A stretch of 64,000 nucleotides of DNA from Calditrichota bacterium (GTDB lineage: Bacteria > Calditrichota > Calditrichia > RBG-13-44-9 > J042). Shown here one piece after another: positions 33,500-42,694 of the stretch (the first letter of the stretch is position 1; each line of letters opens with the position of its first letter). A model generated the notes under the pieces. It saw only the letters and a list, made by a program, of their open reading frames with translations, did not search any database and was not told the DNA's origin. The translations under genes and the position numbers were made by a program. Where the stretch lies: assembly GCA_013150955.1 (NCBI GenBank), contig JAADJD010000004.1:1-64000 (forward strand), read 5' to 3'.

Positions 33500-35347
33500 A
33501 TGACCCTCGTTTTTCATCCGGAGACGCAAGGTGCCACACGGCGGCGATTACCCTCACGGGAAGAAATTCCTGATCCATATAAATGGAACGTGCAGGATAT
33601 TTACGCCAACGATGCGGATTGGGAAGCCGACTTTCAGCGGGTAGAAGCCTGGTTGCCGGAACTGGATGAATATCGCGGTCGGCTGGCCGAATCGGCAACG
33701 GTGCTTCTGGGTTGCCTTCAGCTGCGAGATCGCATTGAGGAAGTGCTGGGGCGTTTGTATTTGTATGCGGGATTGCGGAGCGATGAGGACAGCCGGGTGA
33801 GTCACTATCAGGCGATGCGGGATCGGGTAATGGCATTGTCGGTTAAGGCCAATGAACGCATGGCCTTCATTCAACCCGAGATTCTGGCCATTCCCGAGGA
33901 TAAACTCTGGCAGATGCTTGAAGAGAGTCCGGAACTGCGGGTATATCGGCATCATCTGGAAGATCTGCTCCGCATGAAGGATCATGTGCTGCCCCCGGAG
34001 CAGGAGCGGCTGCTGGCGATGGCGGGCGAGGTGGCTCAGGGCCCCTATCACATTTTCAATATGTTCAACAATGCGGATATTCGTTTTCCCTCCATCCGGG
34101 ATGAGAACGGCCAGGAGATCGAGGTGACCAAGGGGCGGTTTCAGAAACTGCTGGAATCGCGCGATCGCCGGGTGCGCCAGGATGCCTTCGATGCATTTTA
34201 CGGTACGTACGAAAACTGGCTCAACACCCTGGCGGCAACGCTATCCACCAGCATTAAACGGGATATTTTTTACGCCCGCGCCCGGAAATATCAATCCGCC
34301 CTGGAAGCCGCCCTGCATGCGGACAATATCCCCCTTCAGGTGTATGAAAACGTGGTGCGCACCATCAACGAGAATTTGGCCCCCTTACATCGCTACATCG
34401 AATTCCGTCGGCAGCGGCTGCAACTGGATGCGGTGGCGCCCTGGGATCTGTTTGTTCCCCTGGTAGAGGCTACCCACTTTGATTTTTCTTATGAAGAGGC
34501 CATCGATTTGATCACGGAAGCGTTGCAACCACTGGGGGAAACTTACCAGGCAGTTTTACAGCGGGGATTCAAAGAGGGCTGGATCGATGTGTTCGAAAAT
34601 CAGGGTAAGCGTGCCGGTGCCTATTCCTGGTCAACGTATGGCGTCCATCCGTTTATTTTGTTAAACTATAACCGCACGTTGAACGATGTCTTCACCATCG
34701 CCCACGAAATGGGCCATGCGCTGCACTCATTCTTTACCCAGCAAAAACAGCCGTTCATTTATAGTCATTACACCATCTTTGTGGCCGAGGTGGCCTCCAC
34801 CCTGAACGAGGCTTTGCTGATGGAGCATTTGTTGAACAAGACCACCGATCCGGAAAAGAAACTGTATTTGTTGAATGAGTATGCGGATCAGATTCGGGGG
34901 ACGGTTTACATCCAGACCCTGTTTGCCGAGTTTGAGAAAACCATTCACGAAAAGGTGGAAGCCGGGGAAGCCCTGACGGCAGAGTTACTGAGCGCACTGA
35001 AAGAGGAGCTATACACCCGTTACTTTGGCCCGGCTTTTCGCATGCATCCGCGGTACCGGATCAACTGGTGTCGGATTCCTCATTTTTACTACAATTTTTA
35101 TGTGTACAAATATGTGACCGGCTATGCGGCCGCCACCGCTCTGGCTCAACGGATTCTTTCGGGAGAACCCGGCGCGCGGGAAGCCTATCTGGATTTCCTC
35201 TCCCGGGGCAATTCGGATTATTCTTTGAATTTACTCCGCCAGGCCGGGGTAGATATGACCTCCCCGGAACCCATTCAGGCGACCACACGGTTACTGGATC
35301 GACTGGTGCAGGAGATGGAGACCATCGTCAACACACACACCATTTAA
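33500..35347 (+). CDS. pepF: Oligoendopeptidase F (M3B family)
   Basis: The 615-residue zinc metallopeptidase should cleave peptides of about 5-20 residues in the cytoplasm. It has the M3 active site HEMGH (His402, Glu403, His406) within FTIAHEMGHALHSFF, the third ligand Glu430, and the substrate-binding RINWCRIPHFYYNFYVYKYVTGYAAA segment near the C-terminus. GGAGG lies eight bases before the ATG. No signal peptide is visible. It is a single-gene unit flanked by two copies of the dispersed repeat; the second begins one base past its stop. Confidence 0.95.
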   Translation: MTLVFHPETQGATRRRLPSREEIPDPYKWNVQDIYANDADWEADFQRVEAWLPELDEYRGRLAESATVLLGCLQLRDRIEEVLGRLYLYAGLRSDEDSRVSHYQAMRDRVMALSVKANERMAFIQPEILAIPEDKLWQMLEESPELRVYRHHLEDLLRMKDHVLPPEQERLLAMAGEVAQGPYHIFNMFNNADIRFPSIRDENGQEIEVTKGRFQKLLESRDRRVRQDAFDAFYGTYENWLNTLAATLSTSIKRDIFYARARKYQSALEAALHADNIPLQVYENVVRTINENLAPLHRYIEFRRQRLQLDAVAPWDLFVPLVEATHFDFSYEEAIDLITEALQPLGETYQAVLQRGFKEGWIDVFENQGKRAGAYSWSTYGVHPFILLNYNRTLNDVFTIAHEMGHALHSFFTQQKQPFIYSHYTIFVAEVASTLNEALLMEHLLNKTTDPEKKLYLLNEYADQIRGTVYIQTLFAEFEKTIHEKVEAGEALTAELLSALKEELYTRYFGPAFRMHPRYRINWCRIPHFYYNFYVYKYVTGYAAATALAQRILSGEPGAREAYLDFLSRGNSDYSLNLLRQAGVDMTSPEPIQATTRLLDRLVQEMETIVNTHTI

Positions 35348-35348
35348 A

Positions 35349-35512
35349 CCCAAATGATGCTTTAGACCACGAATTGCACGAATTAACACAAATAAAAACA
35401 ATAAAATCCATTGGATTAGATCTGGATGAAAATTCGTTTCGAGGTTTATTCGTGATTTTGTAGATATGGTTTGGTTTCATTCGCGTGATTCGTGGTTTAG
35501 TGCATTATTGGG
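35349..35512 (+). repeat. Dispersed TIR element, copy F
   Basis: It starts CCCAAATGATGCTTTAGACC immediately after the pepF stop and ends TAGTGCATTATTGGG. The core reads GATCTGGATGAAAATTCGTT. The position suits use as a transcript 3' end. Confidence 0.8.
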
Positions 35513-35550
35513 GTAATTCGGACAACTTCGTCCGAAAAATTCTTTTCATA

Positions 35551-35579
35551 TTGATTCTGATGCCCAAAACCCGTAAAAT
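35551..35579 (+). promoter_or_regulatory. Promoter candidate of the copper locus
   Basis: TTGATT (35551-35556) is followed after exactly 17 bases by TAAAAT (35574-35579), which matches five of six -10 positions. The predicted start site near 35586 gives a short leader to the ATG at 35601. No operator is recognisable. Confidence 0.5.
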
Positions 35580-35600
35580 AGGTCAGGTTGAAACGGGTAG

Positions 35601-36002
35601 ATGAGGCGGCGTTTGATGCAACTGTTACGGTGGACATTGATCGTTTTATTTTTTGTGGTATTCAGCGGTCTGCTTCAGTTTGTGGTGCTGGCCGCTCCGC
35701 AAAGTCATTCGCCCCATCCGCACGGAAGTTGCCACTGTGGCTGCAGCACCAGCACCGATACGGGATGTGATGGCGGGTGCTGTGGTGCGTCAACAACCCC
35801 GTTTCAGGTCGGCATCTGTTCACTAACCTGTAGTTGCAACACCGAATCCCCTCAATTTCTTTCCACAGGATTTAAATACATTTTGCCCCGGGGCGTTCAG
35901 CTGTGGGTGCTTCCGGGGAATTATCGATGGAACTGGCCCATATCTTTGTTAACCCCTCGAAACACACCAGAACCTCCTGAAAAGCCTCCTGAATTGGCCT
36001 GA
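35601..36002 (+). CDS. Cys/His-rich exported or membrane-anchored peptide, probable metal binder
   Basis: The 133-residue protein has a hydrophobic signal or anchor (10-31) and then a metal-binding-looking segment with His36, His39, His41, His45 and Cys44, 46, 48, 56, 60, 61, 73, 77 and 79. The C-terminus is Pro-rich. The Cys density (nine in 36 residues) suggests copper or zinc capture in the periplasm or at the surface. It is the first gene ahead of a FixH/YtkA-like lipoprotein and a copper-type TonB receptor, all on one strand. No family is recognised. Confidence 0.7.
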   Translation: MRRRLMQLLRWTLIVLFFVVFSGLLQFVVLAAPQSHSPHPHGSCHCGCSTSTDTGCDGGCCGASTTPFQVGICSLTCSCNTESPQFLSTGFKYILPRGVQLWVLPGNYRWNWPISLLTPRNTPEPPEKPPELA

Positions 36003-36304
36003 TCCAACCCGTTCACCCGAATCCTGTACCGGATTGTTCTGGATTCGGATTGATGTAGTGCGGTAGGTGTCCCGCGGAGAATCCCCGTACCGGTTGGGAT
36101 TTGTGCCGGGCGATCGGGAAAAGTACCGGATATCGCCACCAGCGGATGTCCACACATGCTCCATACTAAAGCAACTTTTCCGATGCCGGTGCTCCTGAAA
36201 GGAATCCCCTTCCGGTGAGATTTGTGGGACATGCTCGGCAAATGGTTGGGATTGCGCCTCCCGATTGTGGAGGTGAGGTCAGGTCAATATTCAGGAGGGA
36301 ATCA
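36003..36304. other. Leader region between the Cys-rich gene and the FixH-like lipoprotein gene
   Basis: This 302-base gap contains several short GC-rich self-complementary stretches but no gene on either strand that I can support. I checked for a cobalamin-type riboswitch and did not find the conserved box. It ends in AGGAGG in front of the lipoprotein ATG. Confidence 0.35.
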
Positions 36305-37102
36305 ATGATGAAAAACATTCGGTTTATTCTGCTGAGTACTTTGTTCATTGCTTTTCTTGCCAGTTGTACAAAAAGCACCACGGAAGTGGAACCCGAAGTT
36401 GATCCCACCGCGGATCTGCTGAAAATTGGAGAGGGCAATTTCTCCAGCACCACGGTTGAGATCTTTTCGGATGGTGAAATTGAGGTTGGCTATCAGCGAT
36501 TGTTCGTTCGGCTGAAGCAGGGCGGGGAAAAAGTGGTCACCCGCGCCCGTGTGGAAATCTTTCCGCTAATGGATATGGAAACGATGAAGCACAGCGCCCC
36601 CTATGAAAATCCCGAAGCGATCGTATCAGAGAATGGGCTGTTCGAAGGGGCGGTGGTGTTCATCATGTCTGGAAAGTGGATGGTGACCTTCACCCTGCAG
36701 AATCTGGAAAATGGAGACAGTGGGAAGGTGACGTTAACACTGGATGTTGCCGCCAGCCAGCGCGTGAAGAAGGTCACCGGAAGCGATAGTGCCACCTACT
36801 TTGTGACTTTGGTGGAGCCGCGTGCGCCCCGCGTGGGCATGAACGATTTCGAAATCACGGTTCATAAAAAAGAAAGCATGATGGCCTATCCAGCGGTAAC
36901 GGATGTGGAGACAACCATTACGCCAACCATGCCATCCATGGGGCATGGGTCGCCCAATAATGAACATCCGGTGCACCAGGGCAGGGGGCATTATCGCGGA
37001 AAGGTGAATTTTACCATGTCCGGTGCCTGGCGCGTTGATCTGCAGATTCAGCGTGGCGGACAGCCCCTGTGTGAGGTGGCGTTTGACATCCAGGTGCCAT
37101 AA
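36305..37102 (+). CDS. Lipoprotein with two FixH/YtkA-like domains
   Basis: The 265-residue protein has a lipoprotein signal with Cys21 in the lipobox FLASC. Two similar Ig-like halves follow. The first has MDMETMKH (89-96) and FEGAVVFIMSGKWMVTFTL; the second has MPSMGHG (209-215), HPVHQGRGHY and KVNFTMSGAWRVDLQI. Met/His motifs before an MSG-W strand are typical of FixH/YtkA domains, which are linked to copper delivery to cytochrome oxidase and similar enzymes. AGGAGG lies seven bases before the ATG, ruling out the longer frame from 36215. It lies 170 bases ahead of the TonB receptor. Periplasmic copper handling is the likely role. Confidence 0.82.
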   Translation: MMKNIRFILLSTLFIAFLASCTKSTTEVEPEVDPTADLLKIGEGNFSSTTVEIFSDGEIEVGYQRLFVRLKQGGEKVVTRARVEIFPLMDMETMKHSAPYENPEAIVSENGLFEGAVVFIMSGKWMVTFTLQNLENGDSGKVTLTLDVAASQRVKKVTGSDSATYFVTLVEPRAPRVGMNDFEITVHKKESMMAYPAVTDVETTITPTMPSMGHGSPNNEHPVHQGRGHYRGKVNFTMSGAWRVDLQIQRGGQPLCEVAFDIQVP

Positions 37103-37272
37103 ACAGGCTTCCCAATCCAACGGTTGGGTTGTGTAGGGAACAGCCCCATGCCCGTCAGGCCCATGCCTGGTGGGCGTGGGAATGCATAGATCGGAGGCCC
37201 TGGCCGGTGGCGGTTCCTGGAAGGAACGACTACCGGGGGAATATTCAGAACTGGAAGGAGAAAGGGAGAATC

Positions 37273-39507
37273 ATGATTCGACGGCAAGTGCGATGGATCG
37301 TTATCACCTGGGTTATCCTGTGGTCAGGGTTTCTGGCCCCGGCCGTTGCGCAGGCGGCGGCTACCATCCGGGTGGCTGGTCAGGTGCTGGATCGGGATTC
37401 GAAAACTCCGGTGCCGTTTGCGAATGTTCGCGTGGTGGGAACGGTTCAGGGAACCGGTTGCGATTCCACCGGGCACTTCTGGCTGAAACTGGCTCCTGGA
37501 AAATACCAGCTGGAGATTTCCGCCCTGGGTTATCAGACGGCCTTTGTGACCCTTCGGGTGGGATCGGATACCCCGGCTTATGTCCAGGTGTGGTTGACAC
37601 CCCAGGCCATTCATTATTCTGAGGAGGTGGTGGTCTTCGGAGAAATGGAGCGTCAGCCGGAACCGCGTTTGAATAGCACCGAGGCGGTGATGGAGCAGGT
37701 CGAGGGGGTGACGCTGATTAAACGGGCCAATTTTGCCTGGGAACCTTCCCTGCGCGGGATGCAGGCCGCACAGGTTGGGATTGTCATCGATGGGATGAAA
37801 ATCTTCAGCGCCTGTGTGGATCGAATGGATCCGGTCACCGCGTACGTGGAAGTGGAAAACCTGCAACAATTGGACATCCGGAAAGGAGGGTTCGATCTAA
37901 CCCTTTCCCCGGCGATTGGAGGCACCATCAATTTAATTACCAATAAACCCGATTTCGAAAAGCCCTTTTCCTTCCGAACCGAAACCGGGCTGGAGACGGC
38001 GGCACGATTGCGGGTGTTGCGGAGCGAGATCAATTTCGCGCGCCGGTCGTTTGCGGTGCGGGGCACCTTTTCGATCAAACATGCAGGTGATTTTCTGGCG
38101 GGAGAGGGACGGCGTATTGCGGGATCGGGCTACCGTAAGTACAATTTTGATATTAGCTTGGCCCGCCGGTGGGGATCGCGTCATCGGCTGGAGTTTTCCC
38201 TGATTGGCGATGAGGCCCGCGACATCGGATATCCCGTTTTGCTGATGGATGCCCGGAAGACCTCTTCCCGCATCGTCCGCCTGGAGCATTTCTGGCGTTT
38301 CAATGGTGGCTGGTTATCTTCCATCCGCGCCAAGGTTTACGCCAATCGGATCAATCACTGGATGGATGATTACGAGCGGGATGTCACCCGCCGCAGGGTG
38401 ATGCCGAACATGTACATGCCCATGTTTGGTCAGACCCGCACCATGGGGTGGTTGGAGGAGATCCGTTTCCAGAAGGGAAGGCACGTGCTGAATGTCATTC
38501 TGGATGCCTACCGCCTGTGGGCGTTTGCCGATATGCAGATGATCGGTCTGGAGCCGGGTTCATCCCCTGCCTATCTGGTGAACCTGGGGGACGTGGTTGA
38601 TCAGCAAATGGCGGTGGCACTGGATTATAGCTGGATGATCCACTCGCGGCTCTGGTGGCGCACCAATTTTCGGGTGGATGTTTCCCGACGGGATGTGACC
38701 AGTCCCTACGGGCGACAGGCACTGACGGGATTCTGGAATCGGGAAAATTTCCGGCGCCATTATGCGACCCTGGGCATCAGCACTTCCCTTGAATATCAAC
38801 TGGATCGTTACCGGAGTATCCGATTATCCCTGGCCAGCGGACAGCGGATGCCCTCGCACATGGAGAATTATGGTTTCTTCCTTTATAATATAGTGGATGG
38901 GTATTTTTATACAGGCAATCCGGATTTGAAACCCGAATGGAGTCGTCAACTGGAAGTGATGCTGGCGCAAACGGCCTCGCGGTTCAGTTATCGGCTGGTG
39001 GGATTTGTGAACGACATCCGGAACTACATCAGTGGTACCATTCAGTCCCCGGAGTTTAAGGTGTACACCAACCTCTCTGCCGTTTATCTGGTGGGGGGAG
39101 AGTTTCGGGGAGAATTCACGTTATCTCCCTCCATTGCTGCCAGCTGGCGATTGGCCTATGTTTACGGGCAAAATCGGACTTTCGAAGAACCGCTGCCGTT
39201 CATTCCACCGCTGGAGGGTTTATTCACGATTTCTTATGATCACAACGGCCTCTGGCTGGCGGTGGAATCGCGTTTTGCAGCCCCTCAGCGACGCATTGCT
39301 TATCGCACCACTCTGGAAGATGAGACTCCCGGATTTGCCATCGTGAATGTTCGCGGGCAGTATGCGATTCATCCCCGGGTGACCCTCCGGTTTGGGGTGG
39401 AAAACGTGCTGGATCGGTATTATCATGAGCATTTGAGCGTGAATAATTTTCCCGCAGTGGGACGGAATGTTTACCTGCTGGTAGGCATACGCATCCCGGG
39501 TAAATGA
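37273..39507 (+). CDS. TonB-dependent receptor with copper-receptor (OprC/NosA-type) motifs
   Basis: The 744-residue outer-membrane receptor has a signal peptide (1-29), a carboxypeptidase-regulatory-like domain (about 32-110), a plug (about 115-225) and a beta-barrel ending NVYLLVGIRIPGK. In the plug, IDGMKIFSACVDRMDPVT contains CxxxM (Cys181, Met185), and in the barrel RINHWMDDYERD contains HxM (His362, Met364). A Met-rich loop with Met377, 380, 382, 384 and 391 follows. CxxxM plus HxM is the known copper site of OprC. The start at 37273 is supported by the upstream AAGGAGAAAGGGAG. It should import copper with TonB energy. Confidence 0.88.
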   Translation: MIRRQVRWIVITWVILWSGFLAPAVAQAAATIRVAGQVLDRDSKTPVPFANVRVVGTVQGTGCDSTGHFWLKLAPGKYQLEISALGYQTAFVTLRVGSDTPAYVQVWLTPQAIHYSEEVVVFGEMERQPEPRLNSTEAVMEQVEGVTLIKRANFAWEPSLRGMQAAQVGIVIDGMKIFSACVDRMDPVTAYVEVENLQQLDIRKGGFDLTLSPAIGGTINLITNKPDFEKPFSFRTETGLETAARLRVLRSEINFARRSFAVRGTFSIKHAGDFLAGEGRRIAGSGYRKYNFDISLARRWGSRHRLEFSLIGDEARDIGYPVLLMDARKTSSRIVRLEHFWRFNGGWLSSIRAKVYANRINHWMDDYERDVTRRRVMPNMYMPMFGQTRTMGWLEEIRFQKGRHVLNVILDAYRLWAFADMQMIGLEPGSSPAYLVNLGDVVDQQMAVALDYSWMIHSRLWWRTNFRVDVSRRDVTSPYGRQALTGFWNRENFRRHYATLGISTSLEYQLDRYRSIRLSLASGQRMPSHMENYGFFLYNIVDGYFYTGNPDLKPEWSRQLEVMLAQTASRFSYRLVGFVNDIRNYISGTIQSPEFKVYTNLSAVYLVGGEFRGEFTLSPSIAASWRLAYVYGQNRTFEEPLPFIPPLEGLFTISYDHNGLWLAVESRFAAPQRRIAYRTTLEDETPGFAIVNVRGQYAIHPRVTLRFGVENVLDRYYHEHLSVNNFPAVGRNVYLLVGIRIPGK

Positions 39508-39508
39508 A

Positions 39509-39671
39509 CCTAAATAATGCATGAAACCGCGAATCACACGATTGAAACCAAAAAATATCCACGAGATCTTGAATATATCCCGAAACAAATTTTCATCCAG
39601 ATATCGTCCCATGTTCTCTTATTTTTATTTATGTTCATTCGTGTAATTCGTGGTTCTAATGCATAATCTGA
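39509..39671 (-). repeat. Dispersed TIR element, copy G (reverse orientation)
   Basis: It begins two bases past the TonB receptor stop (CCTAAATAATGCATGAAACC) and ends GCATAATCTGA. With the 9-bp hairpin at 39684-39708 it makes up the structured part of the gap to the convergent S9 peptidase gene. Confidence 0.78.
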
Positions 39672-39683
39672 GATGAAGACCGT

Positions 39684-39708
39684 CGCCCATTTCCGGAGAA
39701 AATGGGCG
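39684..39708. other. Hairpin between convergent genes
   Basis: CGCCCATTT (39684-39692) pairs with AAATGGGCG (39700-39708) across a 7-base loop. It lies about 110 bases past the S9 peptidase stop and has no T-run on either side, so a terminator role is uncertain. Confidence 0.4.
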
Positions 39709-39821
39709 CTGAAGGGATAGTAGGCAAATGGTCTCCCTGTGATGGATACCCCCTCACGTTCTGGCAGTGAGATGAACCTCCACGGAGTGGGTGCCCGATT
39801 TTTGAGAACCAATTTCGGAAA

Positions 39822-42539
39822 TCAACGGTTGCGGCGGATATCTTCCACCACCCGGAAGCCAATGAATTCCGGAGGAACCGGATAGTAATCCCCCACCCGG
39901 GCATCTTTGATGGTTACTGCAGAGGCACCCATCGCTTTTCCGCTTTCATCCTTCCCGATGGCCCATTCGGCAACGTTGCCGTCCAGGTCAAACAATAGCG
40001 GCGCATTGGGGCGAATATTTCCGGGTGGCCGACTGCCCACGGGCATGAGCAAATCGTCGGCGTTCCAGGTTTGCAGTCGTTCCCGCAGGGATTGGTATTC
40101 GTCCAGATTTGGCGTGTAGCCCAGCCAGTAGGCCAGGTTGTTTTCCTGTTTGCCGGCGCGGGCAATCAGTTGTTCCATTTCCGCGATTGTGGGCAGGCGG
40201 AACGATCGTCCCGTGATCTCGGAGAGCCAGCGGACATAGGCGCGGGCATCCTCCAGACGGATGTGATTGGCCGGATAATTTTCCGTTCCCGCCGGTACCG
40301 GATAATCGGGACGGAATGCCCGAAATTGCGCCCGGGTAATCTCGAAGCGTGAGACCCGCAAGCTGTCGTTCAGGGTTACCATTTCTGGCAATAGCCAGGA
40401 TTGAAAGGTTACCCCATAAAGGCCTTTCACCTTCTGAATGGCTTTGATTCGGGGCAAAAGGGCCAGTGGAGCCGTTTCCGGCAATACCCGTTTCTCCAAT
40501 TCTTTTTTCCAGTGGGTCTTCCCGAAAAGGTACAGATCGAACCAGGCAATCTCTTCCTCCATCTTGCGTTTTTGATGGGACAGCCGGCGAAAACCGTGCG
40601 GTTCGTCGGGGAATAAAACAAATCGCACCGGTACCTTGCCGATTTGTTGCAGCGCCCGGTAGTGCTGCCAGCCCTGTTCCGTGGGAACGGCGCGATCCTC
40701 GGTGCCGAAAAAGATAATGGTCGGCGTCTTCACCCGTTCCATGCGGAACAGTGGACTTTTTTCGATATAGTGGTTCAAATATTTCCAGGGTGGGCCCAGA
40801 AAATAAGAATTGTCGAAACGCACGCCGAAGGCGCAATTCCCGTAGTCGGAAATCCAGTTAACATCCCCGGCACCGGGCGCAGCAGCCCGGAACATGTCCG
40901 GATATTCCACCGTCAGGGCGATGGTGAGGATGGCCCCATTGGACCATCCCATGACCCCCAGCGAATCCGGGTGCACCCATCCCCGGCGGATCAGATGCTG
41001 AATGCCTTTAACAATATCGGGCAGTTCCAGCTCGTAATATCGCCCTTTGATGGATTCCACAAACTTCAACCCGTGATTGCCTGAGCCGTGATAATTGGGG
41101 CGCAGGACGAAGGCCCCTTTCTGTGCCCAGATGGGAGCGTAAACCGTCCATCCCAGGCGCCAGGCGTCCAGATCCACCCCGCTGGGGCCGCCGTGGATGA
41201 CCACCATCAACGGATAACGTTTTCCCGGCTGGAAGTCCAGGGGATAGTACAGAATTCCATTAACGGTTTCTCCGCCGTAACCCTTCCATTCGATGACCTC
41301 GGCTCTGGGGATGGGAAGCGTTTTCAGGTATTCGTTCAGTTTCACAAATTCCTGAGCGGAGTCCACGGTGCCCTGGCGATATCGGGCAACAAAATAACGC
41401 GGTGGCTCATCCGGGCGGGAATAATCGAAAGCAATGGTTTGACCATTGGGGCCAATGGAAATGGACGTGCTGTGGGGCAAGTAAGAGTGATCGATTTCCA
41501 CAAATTTCCAGCGATTGCCTTCCTTATAATAGTAGCGGGGTTTGAAACGCGGTCCTGCGGCCAGTTGCACGTGCACCCCATTTCCAGCCACGGCGTAACC
41601 GGCAAACCCCACCGCCCAATCCCACTGCAGGGGGATTTTTTCGTGGCGCATGGATGGGATGTCGAAGTAATAGAGTTCCAGAATTCCGGCACCTTCGTTT
41701 TCCGGGTCGGAACTGCGCACATCACTGGCGAAAAATCCCTGGCCATCCCGCCGCCACTGAAATCCGGAAGGATCAAAATAGCGGCCGGGAAATATCTCCT
41801 GTACCTTCCCGGTCTCCACCTGCAGTAAATACTGCTTTGGCTGAATGCGGGCATCTGCAGTGATGGGGGTTCGGTTCAGGGTATACACGATGTATTTTCC
41901 GTCAGGACTGGGGGCAAATTCCCCAATTTGGAACCGATTGTGGGTTAGCCGCTGGATTTTTTTTGATTGGACATCAATCCGAAACAACCGCACCGGCCAG
42001 AATAGGGTGGTATCTTCGACCACGATGGCGTCGTCTTTTTTCTTTTTCAATTCCTGTTCATAATACGTTTTGTTTTCCCGTGCCGTAAACACGATGGTGT
42101 TGGAGTCCAGCCAGGCAAATCGCTGAACACTGGTTTCCAGACGGGTGAGTGGGTAGGGCTCTCCGCCGTACGTATCCAGTAACCAGACCTGAGGCAGGTT
42201 CTTTTTGTCCTTCCCCGGCAGTTCTCGATTCGAGATAAACGCAATCCAGCGACCATCCGGGCTCCAGCGGGGACTGCGATTGTTACCGGTGCGGGTTAAT
42301 TGAACGATCTCCGGCGCTTTTTTGGGTGACGAAAGCAGCGTTAAAAACAGATCGGTTAGATAGCGATCTTTCTCAAAATCCGGATAACGCTTGACCCAGA
42401 CCAGTTTCTGACCGTCGGGGGAGATGGTGATCTCGGTTATGCTTTCCTGTTGCAGCACGTGTTTTACCGTCCATTCCTCCCGGGCAGATAATGAAAGAAC
42501 ACTCAGGGTCGTGAATAAAATAATGAGCAAACTTTTCAT
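39822..42539 (-). CDS. Exported S9 prolyl-oligopeptidase-family peptidase fused to an FGE/SUMF1-like domain
   Basis: The 905-residue protein has a signal peptide (1-19), a beta-propeller with TolB/WD-like units (ISPDGQKLVWV, WSPDGRWIAF, PSPDGKYIVYT) and an S9 alpha/beta-hydrolase domain. The catalytic triad is Ser533 in GWSNGA, Asp615 in GTEDRAVP and His648 in EPHGF. The hydrolase resembles dipeptidyl-aminopeptidases that trim peptides in the periplasm. Residues 705-905 form a formylglycine-generating-enzyme-like domain (VSRFEITRAQFRAF, FRLPTIAEMEQLI, DLDGNVAEWA, GFRVVED). That part contains no Cys at all, so it cannot be an oxygenase of the usual type and probably binds ligand or protein. 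Such a fusion is unusual. Confidence 0.88.
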   Translation of the reverse strand: MKSLLIILFTTLSVLSLSAREEWTVKHVLQQESITEITISPDGQKLVWVKRYPDFEKDRYLTDLFLTLLSSPKKAPEIVQLTRTGNNRSPRWSPDGRWIAFISNRELPGKDKKNLPQVWLLDTYGGEPYPLTRLETSVQRFAWLDSNTIVFTARENKTYYEQELKKKKDDAIVVEDTTLFWPVRLFRIDVQSKKIQRLTHNRFQIGEFAPSPDGKYIVYTLNRTPITADARIQPKQYLLQVETGKVQEIFPGRYFDPSGFQWRRDGQGFFASDVRSSDPENEGAGILELYYFDIPSMRHEKIPLQWDWAVGFAGYAVAGNGVHVQLAAGPRFKPRYYYKEGNRWKFVEIDHSYLPHSTSISIGPNGQTIAFDYSRPDEPPRYFVARYRQGTVDSAQEFVKLNEYLKTLPIPRAEVIEWKGYGGETVNGILYYPLDFQPGKRYPLMVVIHGGPSGVDLDAWRLGWTVYAPIWAQKGAFVLRPNYHGSGNHGLKFVESIKGRYYELELPDIVKGIQHLIRRGWVHPDSLGVMGWSNGAILTIALTVEYPDMFRAAAPGAGDVNWISDYGNCAFGVRFDNSYFLGPPWKYLNHYIEKSPLFRMERVKTPTIIFFGTEDRAVPTEQGWQHYRALQQIGKVPVRFVLFPDEPHGFRRLSHQKRKMEEEIAWFDLYLFGKTHWKKELEKRVLPETAPLALLPRIKAIQKVKGLYGVTFQSWLLPEMVTLNDSLRVSRFEITRAQFRAFRPDYPVPAGTENYPANHIRLEDARAYVRWLSEITGRSFRLPTIAEMEQLIARAGKQENNLAYWLGYTPNLDEYQSLRERLQTWNADDLLMPVGSRPPGNIRPNAPLLFDLDGNVAEWAIGKDESGKAMGASAVTIKDARVGDYYPVPPEFIGFRVVEDIRRNR

Positions 42540-42694
42540 GGGAGCCTCCTACCACCATTGTAAACGTCGCTTTTTTTCGGAAAATGATTTTATGTGCCGA
42601 AGTGGACAATCCAATCCGGCAATATCAGGCAACATGTAAATGTAAGGGCATTTGGGTAATGGAAAAAGGAGGTTTTCGGGAAATGTTTCGATTA

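Noticed and set aside
36003-37272. Possible cobalamin or other riboswitch ahead of the lipoprotein or TonB receptor genes
   Set aside because: TonB receptors often have B12 riboswitches, but the conserved box is absent in both gaps and the receptor motifs point to copper.
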